DNA of 44,733 nucleotides, taken from Candidatus Heimdallarchaeota archaeon. Its GTDB lineage: Archaea > Asgardarchaeota > Heimdallarchaeia > Heimdallarchaeales > Heimdallarchaeaceae. The position numbers and the translations under genes are program-made. Location: positions 1 to 44,733 of the forward strand of contig JAGLXK010000271.1 of assembly GCA_023132955.1 (NCBI GenBank). The letters run 5' to 3'. The notes beneath the pieces were generated by a model. That model was given only the letters and a program-made list of their open reading frames with translations. It did not search any database and was not told where the DNA came from. This document shows, in pieces, positions 1 through 8,391 of the stretch (the stretch's first letter is position 1; each line of letters starts with the position of its first letter).

Positions 1-204
1 CCTCTTGAATATGAACTAGAAAAAGTTTCACTAAGTAAGTTCTTTGAGAGAACAAATTCCATTTTTCAGAAAGAGATTAAACCTCGAATTTCATTTGATT
101 CCCCAGTAATTTCAATGGGAATGTCAAGTGATTATGAAATCGCAATAAAGCACGGTTCTAACATGGTCAGAGTAGGTACAGCTATATTTGGATCACGAAT
201 ATGA
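1..204 (+). CDS. YggS/PLPBP-family pyridoxal-phosphate protein, C-terminal fragment
   Basis: The reading frame is open from base 1 and ends at the TGA at 202-204, so only the last 67 residues are present and the start lies outside the window. The fragment ends with the family signature: [12 protein letters not shown], then [16 protein letters not shown]. This is the C-terminal strand-helix that closes the alanine-racemase-like barrel around the PLP phosphate in YggS/PROSC proteins. Those proteins are involved in PLP homeostasis and are not known to be enzymes. The PLP lysine would be upstream and cannot be checked. The gene converges with the minus-strand giant gene with only 2 bases between stops. 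Confidence 0.85.
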   Translation, partial: PLEYELEKVSLSKFFERTNSIFQKEIKPRISFDSPVISMGMSSDYEIAIKHGSNMVRVGTAIFGSRI

Positions 205-206
205 AT

Positions 207-3200
207 TTATTGCTTGTCCTCTACTATTGTTGTTGGGTATTCAGACAATCTGAATAATGCTTCTTTTATCGTTTCTGATAAATCTATTATATTTGTTTCA
301 CCATTTTCTATGAGATAGGAGATTACTGCTTTCATCCCTTCTAGTACTGGACCTGTATTTTCATCAAATTTCATTCTTGCTACAAATCCAACTATATCAC
401 TCATAACAATCAAACGATCTCTATATTCATCCATTTCTCTCTTATAATCTGGTTCTAGATATAGTCTGATTTCCCAATCTTTGGGGTGGCTAATTACTGA
501 AACATTTGGAAATCTTAGGATATCCATTACTTCAGCTTTGGTTGAAAATACCTCCTTCGGGAAATCACCTAATACAATATAATATCCATTAATATCACTT
601 GACAGTACAAGATCGTTTTTGATGAATAAAGTACTAGTTAATCTTCCATAAGTATCAATCATCTTTGTAAAAGTATTTCCAAGAACCCTCATGTTTAAGT
701 AAAGATTGTTTTCAAACTCCTTTCTAGACCGACTTTTACTCCAAGCTCGAAGAACTGAATCTGCTACTCTTTTCTCACCACTTATCATCTGATTATAGGA
801 ATCATCGATTACATATTCTGGTATTCTTCTGTATAGTAGGATTGAGATTGCGATCTCCATGAAATTCTTAGGTAATTCTGCAATTTCTTGTGGGTTGATT
901 CTGTTTACAGTATCAATAATCTCTTTAAGACTTTGTTTTTCAGAAATAGTAAGTTTTCCATATTCCAATTTTTGTATTTTGAATACATCTCCAATCCATT
1001 TGGATGCGTTTCTACTAACTTCTGATAAGTGAGACGATAAATTAACACTTACATCTTTTGACCAGCTTTCAACCATTTTAGTCATCTGATCATTCAAAGG
1101 ATTCCAATTTTTGATTAACATTCGTCGTATATATTTGAGGTCTTTGAGAGATCTACTATAAATTCTCATTGCTTTCTTTTTGTAATTCAAATCATTTTTT
1201 CGTAGATTGGAGAATCCATTAAGTAATTCTTGTATGATTCTATATATTTTTGGCGCATAAATATTCCAACTTTCTTGGCATCTCTCATGGAAATTTTTAC
1301 CCCTGAATCTTTGTGGAATATCTTGAATTATTGGAAATGATGGAAAGCTGTTTTGAATATCAGGTAACCTGTGAGCTTGTGTTAGTTTTCCAGCCATTTC
1401 ACGATTAAAAACAGTTATCAGAGTATCGAGTTGGTTGTATACTTCTCCTTCAAAGTGAAACATTTTCTGAAGATAAGTACTAATCATTCCTCTAAGAATT
1501 GCTTTTGAATATGCTCTCTTTAGAACACTTGTATTTACCAGACAAGTAGTAAGAAATTCAGCATCCTGTTCTGCAGCTCTAAGTGGTATAATTGTGTTAG
1601 CAAGATTTATAGTTACATTTTGCTTTTGTAACAATTCTGTTGAAGAAATTGTTCTTCCATCAAATCGAAGTTTGGTTCCTTTGAAGAATGATCTCTTTGA
1701 CTGTACGGGAACTGAATTTACGAAGGCTTTAATTTCTCCTTCATCAATAGCAGCCCCTATAAGATCAGTAGAACTCAGATTCATTTGTTTTTGAGTTTCA
1801 TAACCTCTGCCTTTTAGATCATCCATAATTTTTGATAAAATACTAACAAAAACTGTTTTTGGAGCTATTTGTCTGAATGAATTAACCATAAAAGAGAAGA
1901 TGTCTCCTAAGCTTGCATTAAACAGCTGATCCTTGATGATTTTTTCTAGAGTTGTGATAATAGCTCTTTCCAAAGCACTAGCAAATAAGACTGATTCTTC
2001 AATATTTGACAATTCTAATTGTTTACCTACACCCATCGTAGTGAATTTATCAGATAGTTGTTTCAACCACTTTAGTTGTAAAACTGTTAGTTTAGAAAGT
2101 CGTTCCTTTAGCAAGGTTCTTTTTACACTAATGGAAGTTCCTTTTCCTTTAGATCCTTTATCCTTTATAGAAGAAAGTTTCTTCTCACCCAAAATGGAAA
2201 AAGTAAAATCAATAATTACATTCCAAATACTTGGTGGTAGTTTCTTTCCTATGAAAGGTTTGATAAGTTGAGAATAAAACAATCGAGCACTTTGAAGAGC
2301 TAAAGGTGAGACATCTTCAATTAAAGCATCGCATATCATAGAACCTGGATTTGGTACTTCAGCTGCTAAGGTTATCTGATTTTGAATTGAAGAGAAGAGG
2401 TTAACATCTCTATAATCAATTAGAGAACATAATGGTTCATCTTTCGCTAATGTATAGACTATCTCCTTAGCTAAGTTATGAGCTATGAACGAACTAGCGG
2501 AATGGATTTCATCAATTGTTAGTTTCTTAAGTTGAGCTGCAACCTTCTTATTCAGATTCTTTGCAAGATATTTATCTATCAGCTCTTGTGGCTTAATGTC
2601 TCTGCCCTTAAGATTTCTTTCAATGCTATTTCGAATTTCTTCGATTACAAACCTTGGTCGTTCATATTCAACAAGAACAAAAGGATCCTTAATTATTATC
2701 TGATTGAGTATATCTTGTGCTACCATTTGAACTAAAAGTTGACGTTTGAAGGGAACTATTGCTCCTTTATCCCATGAATTTTCATCCTCCCCTAACCATG
2801 CTCTCAAATCTTTTAACTGTGCAACTGTGGGAAATTTTATCGCATCAGTTTCTAAAATTTTAATGTTTTGATTAATTAAGTCGTTCAACCCCCTATTATT
2901 CGAAGATATAGATAATTTTTGCTTTGCAATTGTACAGGCTTTCAGGAAAGCTTTTGAGACAAAATCTGGTGAAATCATTTTGCCTACAGCCATGTTTTGA
3001 TGAAAATTCGGTGTAAGAACAATAAATTTGCAGAAAGAAAGAGCCAACTCTTGAACAAGCTGTTCCTCTGTTTTACTAATCTTTCCTGGTTGGTTTGATT
3101 TTACTACATATTGAACAACTACATTATCCGCTTCTTCTGCTAAAGTGAAAGTTCCAAATTTAACATACTCATTTTCTCCAGTCATAAATTGGGAATTGGT

Positions 3201-3353
3201 TACTTCTACTTCTGTAGTCATTAAGCTTTGTAAAGATAATAAGATTCCTTGCATCATGCTGGAATCTTTAGCAAGACGTCCTATAGTGGCAAAACTTATT
3301 CCAGCATCGCTTCCTGCCGAAATCCATAAATCATAGGGAAAGTGTTTAGACAT
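207..3353 (-). CDS. giant protein of unknown function (about 1048 aa) with a longin/roadblock-like N-terminus
   Basis: I do not recognise the family. The frame can be extended to a TTG at 3392. The ATG at 3353 (protein starting MSKHFPYDLWIS) is preferred because GTGAGG lies just before it. Residues about 1-90 look like a longin/roadblock-type sensor fold: DLWISAGSDAGISF, then a helix MMQGILLSLQSLM, then strands. Such modules are common beside small GTPases in Asgard archaea; this match is by eye only. The remaining 900-plus residues are mostly predicted helix, rich in K, E, L and I, with no transmembrane segment, Walker motif or nuclease motif that I can see. A more beta-rich stretch sits near residues 910-980. 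No signal peptide, so probably cytosolic. It is transcribed alone. A TATA-like AATATTAAAG lies at about 3412-3421. Confidence 0.8.
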   Translation of the reverse strand: MSKHFPYDLWISAGSDAGISFATIGRLAKDSSMMQGILLSLQSLMTTEVEVTNSQFMTGENEYVKFGTFTLAEEADNVVVQYVVKSNQPGKISKTEEQLVQELALSFCKFIVLTPNFHQNMAVGKMISPDFVSKAFLKACTIAKQKLSISSNNRGLNDLINQNIKILETDAIKFPTVAQLKDLRAWLGEDENSWDKGAIVPFKRQLLVQMVAQDILNQIIIKDPFVLVEYERPRFVIEEIRNSIERNLKGRDIKPQELIDKYLAKNLNKKVAAQLKKLTIDEIHSASSFIAHNLAKEIVYTLAKDEPLCSLIDYRDVNLFSSIQNQITLAAEVPNPGSMICDALIEDVSPLALQSARLFYSQLIKPFIGKKLPPSIWNVIIDFTFSILGEKKLSSIKDKGSKGKGTSISVKRTLLKERLSKLTVLQLKWLKQLSDKFTTMGVGKQLELSNIEESVLFASALERAIITTLEKIIKDQLFNASLGDIFSFMVNSFRQIAPKTVFVSILSKIMDDLKGRGYETQKQMNLSSTDLIGAAIDEGEIKAFVNSVPVQSKRSFFKGTKLRFDGRTISSTELLQKQNVTINLANTIIPLRAAEQDAEFLTTCLVNTSVLKRAYSKAILRGMISTYLQKMFHFEGEVYNQLDTLITVFNREMAGKLTQAHRLPDIQNSFPSFPIIQDIPQRFRGKNFHERCQESWNIYAPKIYRIIQELLNGFSNLRKNDLNYKKKAMRIYSRSLKDLKYIRRMLIKNWNPLNDQMTKMVESWSKDVSVNLSSHLSEVSRNASKWIGDVFKIQKLEYGKLTISEKQSLKEIIDTVNRINPQEIAELPKNFMEIAISILLYRRIPEYVIDDSYNQMISGEKRVADSVLRAWSKSRSRKEFENNLYLNMRVLGNTFTKMIDTYGRLTSTLFIKNDLVLSSDINGYYIVLGDFPKEVFSTKAEVMDILRFPNVSVISHPKDWEIRLYLEPDYKREMDEYRDRLIVMSDIVGFVARMKFDENTGPVLEGMKAVISYLIENGETNIIDLSETIKEALFRLSEYPTTIVEDKQ

Positions 3354-3509
3354 AGACCTCACATATTGTACGTTGTAACTAAACGTTCTCAATTCTTAAT
3401 TTTTGTGTTCTTTAATATTGTTTTGCCTAATGGTAATCACAAAAGAATAATGACAAAAAAATATATTAACCTTTACATTCCATTTAGATAACAGAAAGTT
3501 TAAGAATTA

Positions 3510-3523
3510 AACCTTCAAAGGTT
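3510..3523. repeat. short inverted repeat upstream of the DUF211 gene
   Basis: AACCTT-CA-AAGGTT is a perfect 6-base inverted repeat with a 2-base spacer. It ends 35 bases before the ATG at 3559, where core promoter elements would sit. It could be an operator, but such a short repeat in AT-rich DNA may be chance. Confidence 0.25.
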
Positions 3524-3558
3524 AGAATGATTAATTCATTAATTTATGTGAATTCAAG

Positions 3559-3873
3559 ATGGGCGAAACCACAACAACTGTCCGAATTAGAAGACTTGTA
3601 TTAGATGTTTTAAAACCTCATCAACCAAGGATGGATGTTTTAGCTTACGCAGTTGCTGAATTATCTGGAGTAGATTCTGTTAACGTAACAAGAACAGAAA
3701 CTGATTCAAGCACAGAAGGAATTGTAGTTACCATTGTCGGTGATAATCTGATCTACAAAGATATCGAAGATGTTTTGAGAGATTATGGATCTTCAATTCA
3801 TTCAGTTGATGAAGTAGTAGCCGGTGAGGAGATAATCGACACCGTAGCACTTCCTGATGAAGAAGAAAGGTAA
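3559..3873 (+). CDS. DUF211 family protein
   Basis: A 104-residue protein matching the small archaeal DUF211 family, usually about 95-105 residues and adopting a ferredoxin-like fold. Visible family pattern: RIRRLVLDVLKPHQPRMDVLA at the start (basic strand, then KPH), a strand with GVDSVNVTRTETD, a second basic unit EGIVVTIVGDNL, and VLRDYGSSIHSVDEVVAG near the end. The function of the family is not established; a regulatory or metal/ligand-binding role has been suggested from its fold. It sits alone between two minus-strand genes, with its own promoter region containing the inverted repeat at 3510-3523. The acidic tail PDEEER is not unusual. Confidence 0.85.
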   Translation: MGETTTTVRIRRLVLDVLKPHQPRMDVLAYAVAELSGVDSVNVTRTETDSSTEGIVVTIVGDNLIYKDIEDVLRDYGSSIHSVDEVVAGEEIIDTVALPDEEER

Positions 3874-3941
3874 TTCCTTTATTTTCATAAGAAAAAATCA
3901 AACTGAAATAGCTATATCACGGGGTAATAAAGTCTTTTAAT

Positions 3942-4544
3942 TCATAGATTCTTCACTGTTTTGATACCTAACTCAAAGGCTTTTAGATTCTGTTCAACAT
4001 ATTTTGCAGGAACACGTTGTTTTAGAGCATCTCTTAATTCGTCTTCTGTTAGAGGAAATTCTTCTACTTGAGATAATGCTCCTAAAAGTACTATGTTCTG
4101 AGTTAGAGCTAATCCTGCCTCAATAGCTAAGTTTTCAGCTTTAATCATTACTAATTTTACATCGAATTTTGTAATGTTTTCTTCTATTTTTTCTTTAGCA
4201 TTGTCTGCAGCTTTTTTGTCTTTTTTCCAAGAGATAGGAAAGAGAACTGTGTTCGATGTAATAGCAATTCCACGAGGTTTTAGAAATTTCATATATCTCA
4301 AAGATTCATTTTGCTCCAAACCAACTAAAACTTCACAAGTTCCTATAGGATTAGTTGGTGAGTGTAGTTTTTCTCCAATTTTTAGATTGGTAACCACAGA
4401 TCCCCCCTTTTGAGCCATTCCATGAACTTCAGATCCTAGAACATGTAAGCCTTTCTTCCTTGCTGCTATCACAATAATATCTGTGATAGTTAGAATACCT
4501 TGACCTCCTACTCCACAAACAATCATTTTGTAGGTTTTACTCAT
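3942..4544 (-). CDS. iorB: indolepyruvate ferredoxin oxidoreductase, beta subunit
   Basis: A 200-residue gamma-type 2-oxoacid:ferredoxin oxidoreductase subunit. The start has the family signature IVCGVGGQGILTITDIIVIAA, followed by GSEVHGMAQKGGSVVTNLKIG. It pairs with IorA to oxidatively decarboxylate aryl pyruvates (from Trp, Phe, Tyr) to acyl-CoA while reducing ferredoxin in the cytosol. The ATG overlaps the last 8 bases of iorA, so the two are translationally coupled. Length is normal for archaeal IorB (about 190-220). Confidence 0.92.
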   Translation of the reverse strand: MSKTYKMIVCGVGGQGILTITDIIVIAARKKGLHVLGSEVHGMAQKGGSVVTNLKIGEKLHSPTNPIGTCEVLVGLEQNESLRYMKFLKPRGIAITSNTVLFPISWKKDKKAADNAKEKIEENITKFDVKLVMIKAENLAIEAGLALTQNIVLLGALSQVEEFPLTEDELRDALKQRVPAKYVEQNLKAFELGIKTVKNL

Positions 4545-6399
4545 CAGTATCTACCGCCTTTGATATCGCCTCTACAGGGCAAATTTGGGAACAAACACTA
4601 CATCCCGTGCATATTGAAGGATCAATGACGGAATATTTCTTACCTTTTGAATTGGTATCAATGCTCCAATATATAGCAGGACACTGGTATTGAACAATAC
4701 AAGTACCACAAGCAATACATGTTTCTGGGTCAATATGATAAACCTCGATTTTCTGTCCACTTCTTCTCTGTTGTCTCCACCATTCATTTGCACAGATTTT
4801 TCGCATTATTATAACAGTGGGACCTTCATGTTGAAGTGCATCCTCAAATATCTTCTTACCATTCTCAAAATCATAAGGATCAAATTCAACAACATATTCA
4901 ACACCCAGAGATTTTGCTACATCTGCTATATCAATAACCTCTGTAGGATTGGGTTGAAATCCTGTCATAGCAGTCATTCGATTATCAAGAACCAAAACAT
5001 TGATGTTGGCTTTGTGATAAACTGCATTTGCTAGTGCAGTTAATCCCGTATGGAAAAAAGTACTATCTCCAATATATGCAAAAATCGGTTTATCTTTTAT
5101 CACTCTGGAAAAACCATTAGCCATGCTTATTCCTGCGCCCATACATAGAATTGTATCGGTTACCCAGGGATCAAGTGAGTAACAACCTATATCTGATGCG
5201 AAAATTCCTTTATTCTTTCGAACAACTTTTGACAATTCCCAAAATGCAGCTCTATGTTGGCATCCAGGACAGAATAATGGCGGTCTAAATGGTATAAAAT
5301 CAGTGATTTCTTCCTCTGCTTTTTGTATTTCTCCAACAGAAGCAAGTTTACCACCAATAACGCTTTGTAATGCTTCAGCAACTAGTCTAGAATTTAACTC
5401 ATGATATTTCTTTGTTATACCAGTACATTTTCCATGAATTTTCGGAACAATTCCGTTCTGAATGAAAAGAGCTGAAATCCTATCTTCTAAATAAGGATCA
5501 ACTTCCTCGATAAAGATAATGTTTTTTTTATCTCTAGCAAATTCAAGAATTGATTTTTCATCCAAAGGAGCAACCATGCCTAATTTTAATACTGGTACAT
5601 CTTTGTCTAATATTTCCAATGCATCTTTTACATAAGCATAAGAAATTCCACTTGTGATAATCCCGTATTCTGTATCATTTTGCCCTTCAATTACAGATAA
5701 TCCGCTTTCAGAAATCCATTCCTTAATTGTTTCCATCTTAGAAACCAACTTTGGGTGATTTGCTCTGGCTAAGGCAGGTAAACACTTATATCTGTTACTT
5801 TTTTCAAAATCTCCTTCTCTGAAACTAGTTTCATATTTATCAAACTGAACATCTGATCTAGCATGTGATATTCTTGTAGTTGACCTAACAACTAAGATTG
5901 ATTCGAATTTTTCACTTATTTCAAATGCTAATTTTGTAAATTCTTTAGCTTCTTGTGGATTTGAAGGCTCTAAAACTGGTACTTGGGCAGAGACTCCTAA
6001 CCATCTTGAATCTTGCTCGTTTTGACTACTGAAGCAGTGTGGGTCATCTCCAACTAAAAGAACAAACCCCCCCTTAGTACCCATATATGCAGCACTATAC
6101 AGAGCATCTGCCAAGACATTTATACCAACATGCTTGCAGGCTGTCATTGCTCTAGCCCCACTTATGGAAGCGGCATATGCTGTTTCAAATGCTACCTTTT
6201 CGTTAGTGCTCCACTCTGCATAAAATCCTAATTTTTTAGATGCGGCAATTATAGCAGTACTTGCTTCGCTACTAGGAGTACCTGGATAAGCTGCGAATAA
6301 TTGAACTCCAGCTTCTATGGCTCCTCTGGCTATAGCTTCATTACCTAGACAGAGAACTCTATTTTCTTCATTTGCAAAAAGCTCTTCTAACTTAACCAT
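4537..6399 (-). CDS. iorA: indolepyruvate ferredoxin oxidoreductase, alpha subunit
   Basis: A 620-residue protein of normal IorA length. Domains in order: N-terminal PYR-like domain (GNEAIARGAIEAGVQLFAAY, PGTPSSE); middle transketolase-C-like domain; TPP-binding domain with FCPGCQHRA and GDSTFFHTGLTALANAV followed by a LVLDN motif; and a C-terminal ferredoxin domain with two four-cysteine clusters, CIACGTC...C and CTGCSVC...CP, for two [4Fe-4S] clusters. The enzyme converts aryl pyruvates plus CoA to aryl-acetyl-CoA, CO2 and reduced ferredoxin in amino-acid fermentation. It is the first gene of a two-gene operon with iorB. No key residue appears missing. Confidence 0.95.
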   Translation of the reverse strand: MVKLEELFANEENRVLCLGNEAIARGAIEAGVQLFAAYPGTPSSEASTAIIAASKKLGFYAEWSTNEKVAFETAYAASISGARAMTACKHVGINVLADALYSAAYMGTKGGFVLLVGDDPHCFSSQNEQDSRWLGVSAQVPVLEPSNPQEAKEFTKLAFEISEKFESILVVRSTTRISHARSDVQFDKYETSFREGDFEKSNRYKCLPALARANHPKLVSKMETIKEWISESGLSVIEGQNDTEYGIITSGISYAYVKDALEILDKDVPVLKLGMVAPLDEKSILEFARDKKNIIFIEEVDPYLEDRISALFIQNGIVPKIHGKCTGITKKYHELNSRLVAEALQSVIGGKLASVGEIQKAEEEITDFIPFRPPLFCPGCQHRAAFWELSKVVRKNKGIFASDIGCYSLDPWVTDTILCMGAGISMANGFSRVIKDKPIFAYIGDSTFFHTGLTALANAVYHKANINVLVLDNRMTAMTGFQPNPTEVIDIADVAKSLGVEYVVEFDPYDFENGKKIFEDALQHEGPTVIIMRKICANEWWRQQRRSGQKIEVYHIDPETCIACGTCIVQYQCPAIYWSIDTNSKGKKYSVIDPSICTGCSVCSQICPVEAISKAVDTDE

Positions 6400-6462
6400 T
6401 TATGTTCAAGAAAAGGGGAAAATCAGACTAAAAAAGGATTGTGAAATGAATATGTTTGCTAT

Positions 6463-8391
6463 TTATTTGACTATGTTACTTGTAAGCTGGCTTTGGTAAA
6501 GGTCGCGATATTTTCCTTTCTTCTTTAGTAATTCCTTATGAGAACCAATTTCAACAATTTCTCCATCATCTATGACTACTATTTGAGAGGCTGTTTTTAT
6601 TGTAGAAAGTCTATGAGCAATTATTATAGAAGTTCTTTCTCGTAACATAAGATTAATTCCTTTCTGAATTAGAGATTCAGTAATAGGATCAACTGAACTG
6701 CTACATTCATCCAAGATTAGAATACTTGGGTTTGCTATGACAGCTCGAGCAAGTGATATAAGTTGTCTTTGCCCTAAAGATAATCTAGACCCTCCTTCTT
6801 TTACATCAGTATCATACCCTTCTGGGAGTTTTAAGATATAATCATGCAATCCAAGCATTAAGCATACATCATATATTTCATCATCAGTTGCGTCCTTTCT
6901 CCCATACTTTAAATTATCCTTAATTGATCCACTAAAAAGATAAACATCTTGAGGAACAACAGCTATATTTTTTCTTAATGTTTCTAAATCGATTTCCTTT
7001 ATGTTTATTCCATCAATACTAAGTTCTCCTTCTGTAACATCATAATAGCGTGATAATAGTTTAGTAATTGTAGTCTTACCAGCTCCCGTTTGACCAACCA
7101 AAGCTATGCTTTTCCCAGGTTCTATGGTTAAATTGATATTCTTGAGAACGGGAACTTTTGGTTGATATCTGAAATGTACAGATTCTAGCTCAATAAGTCC
7201 TTTAATTTTCTTTGGGAAGAAAGGCTTTGCTGAATTCTTCACAGAAGGATCTTCGTCTAATATTTCGAATATTCTTTCAGCACTAGCAAATCCTGATTGA
7301 ATGATAGTGTAGAAAGTAAAAAGACTAATTACCGGCATGAAGAATCTATTTGAATATTCTAAAAATGCATATAGCTTCCCATAAGTAAGAGTACCAAGCG
7401 AAATAACTGAATATCCTCCGAAGATTATCACAATGGTACTCCCCAAGGCAGCTATTAGTTGTATGATAGGCATGAATAACGAGGAAACCCCTGCAGCTTG
7501 AACATTTGCCGAATAATTTTCCTTATTTAGATTCTTAAAATTTTGAATGTTCTTTTCTTCTCTAGAGAGAGCTTTAGTTACTTTTACACCTGAGATTGTT
7601 TCTTGTAAATTTGAGGTAACTTGAGCAATTGCGACTCTAGTTCGCCTATATGCTGATCTTACGCGTTTCTGGAAGAAGAAAGCTACCATTATCAGTAAAG
7701 GGATTACAGTAATTGCCAAAAGAGTCATATTTATATCGAGAATGAACATCAAGACAAGAATCCAGACTAAACTAATGAAATCTGCAAAGATGTCTATAAT
7801 ACCCGTCGTTAATAGCTCTCCTAGGGCATCTACATCATTCGTTAGTTTGGAAATTGTTCTACCAGATTCTGTATCAGTAAAATAATCAAAAGAAAGATAT
7901 TGTAGTTTTGTAAATAAATCACTTCGAATTCGATAAATCATTTTTTGTCCAAGTTTAGCAAAGAAAATTGTTCTTACTAATATCAAGATGAAGTTAACAA
8001 CTATGAACAATAGATACATCGCTCCCACAATTAAAAGAGAGTTAGTTATCTCATTCTTAGAGGTAGGAATCATAAAACTGATGCTTTTTGTTAATATACC
8101 AATATTGGAGGAATTGTAATTTGAAACATATGTGTTTCTGAAACCAGATAGTATGAATTCCAAAGAACTAGCATCGGTATAGGGTTTAATGAAGTAATCG
8201 ATGATTTGTTGCATTAGAATGGGAATAGTAGTAGTGAATAGAGAAAACAAAACCACAACAACTAGAACAGAAATAGCTTCTGATTTATAATAACTAAAAA
8301 CCCCCAGAATTTTTTTGAACAAAGTCCAATCGGAATATTTTTTGTCCCGTTTTTCTTCTTCTCTCGCCATGTAGCGCATTATATGTCCCAT
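6463..8391 (-). CDS. ABC exporter, half-transporter with consensus Walker B (heterodimer partner)
   Basis: A 642-residue type IV ABC exporter half: about six transmembrane helices (residues 35-370) and a C-terminal nucleotide-binding domain. Walker A is GQTGAGKTT. The signature is LSLGQ, which departs from LSGGQ. Walker B is LILDECSSSVD with the catalytic Glu, and the switch His is present (IIIAHRLS). Its ATG overlaps the stop of the upstream half (TAATG), so the two are coupled. ATGs at codons 5 and 8 are alternatives. An extracytoplasmic insertion of about 60 residues lies between the first two helices. The substrate (drug, lipid or peptide) cannot be told from sequence. Confidence 0.93.
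   Translation of the reverse strand: MGHIMRYMAREEEKRDKKYSDWTLFKKILGVFSYYKSEAISVLVVVVLFSLFTTTIPILMQQIIDYFIKPYTDASSLEFILSGFRNTYVSNYNSSNIGILTKSISFMIPTSKNEITNSLLIVGAMYLLFIVVNFILILVRTIFFAKLGQKMIYRIRSDLFTKLQYLSFDYFTDTESGRTISKLTNDVDALGELLTTGIIDIFADFISLVWILVLMFILDINMTLLAITVIPLLIMVAFFFQKRVRSAYRRTRVAIAQVTSNLQETISGVKVTKALSREEKNIQNFKNLNKENYSANVQAAGVSSLFMPIIQLIAALGSTIVIIFGGYSVISLGTLTYGKLYAFLEYSNRFFMPVISLFTFYTIIQSGFASAERIFEILDEDPSVKNSAKPFFPKKIKGLIELESVHFRYQPKVPVLKNINLTIEPGKSIALVGQTGAGKTTITKLLSRYYDVTEGELSIDGINIKEIDLETLRKNIAVVPQDVYLFSGSIKDNLKYGRKDATDDEIYDVCLMLGLHDYILKLPEGYDTDVKEGGSRLSLGQRQLISLARAVIANPSILILDECSSSVDPITESLIQKGINLMLRERTSIIIAHRLSTIKTASQIVVIDDGEIVEIGSHKELLKKKGKYRDLYQSQLTSNIVK

Noticed and set aside
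3354-3392. TTG start adding 13 residues to the giant protein
   Set aside because: The ATG at 3353 has GTGAGG just upstream and begins a more natural N-terminus.
4690-5034. Plus-strand open frame of 114 codons inside iorA
   Set aside because: It is antisense to the ferredoxin/TPP region of iorA, has no family resemblance, and its composition is that of a complement frame.
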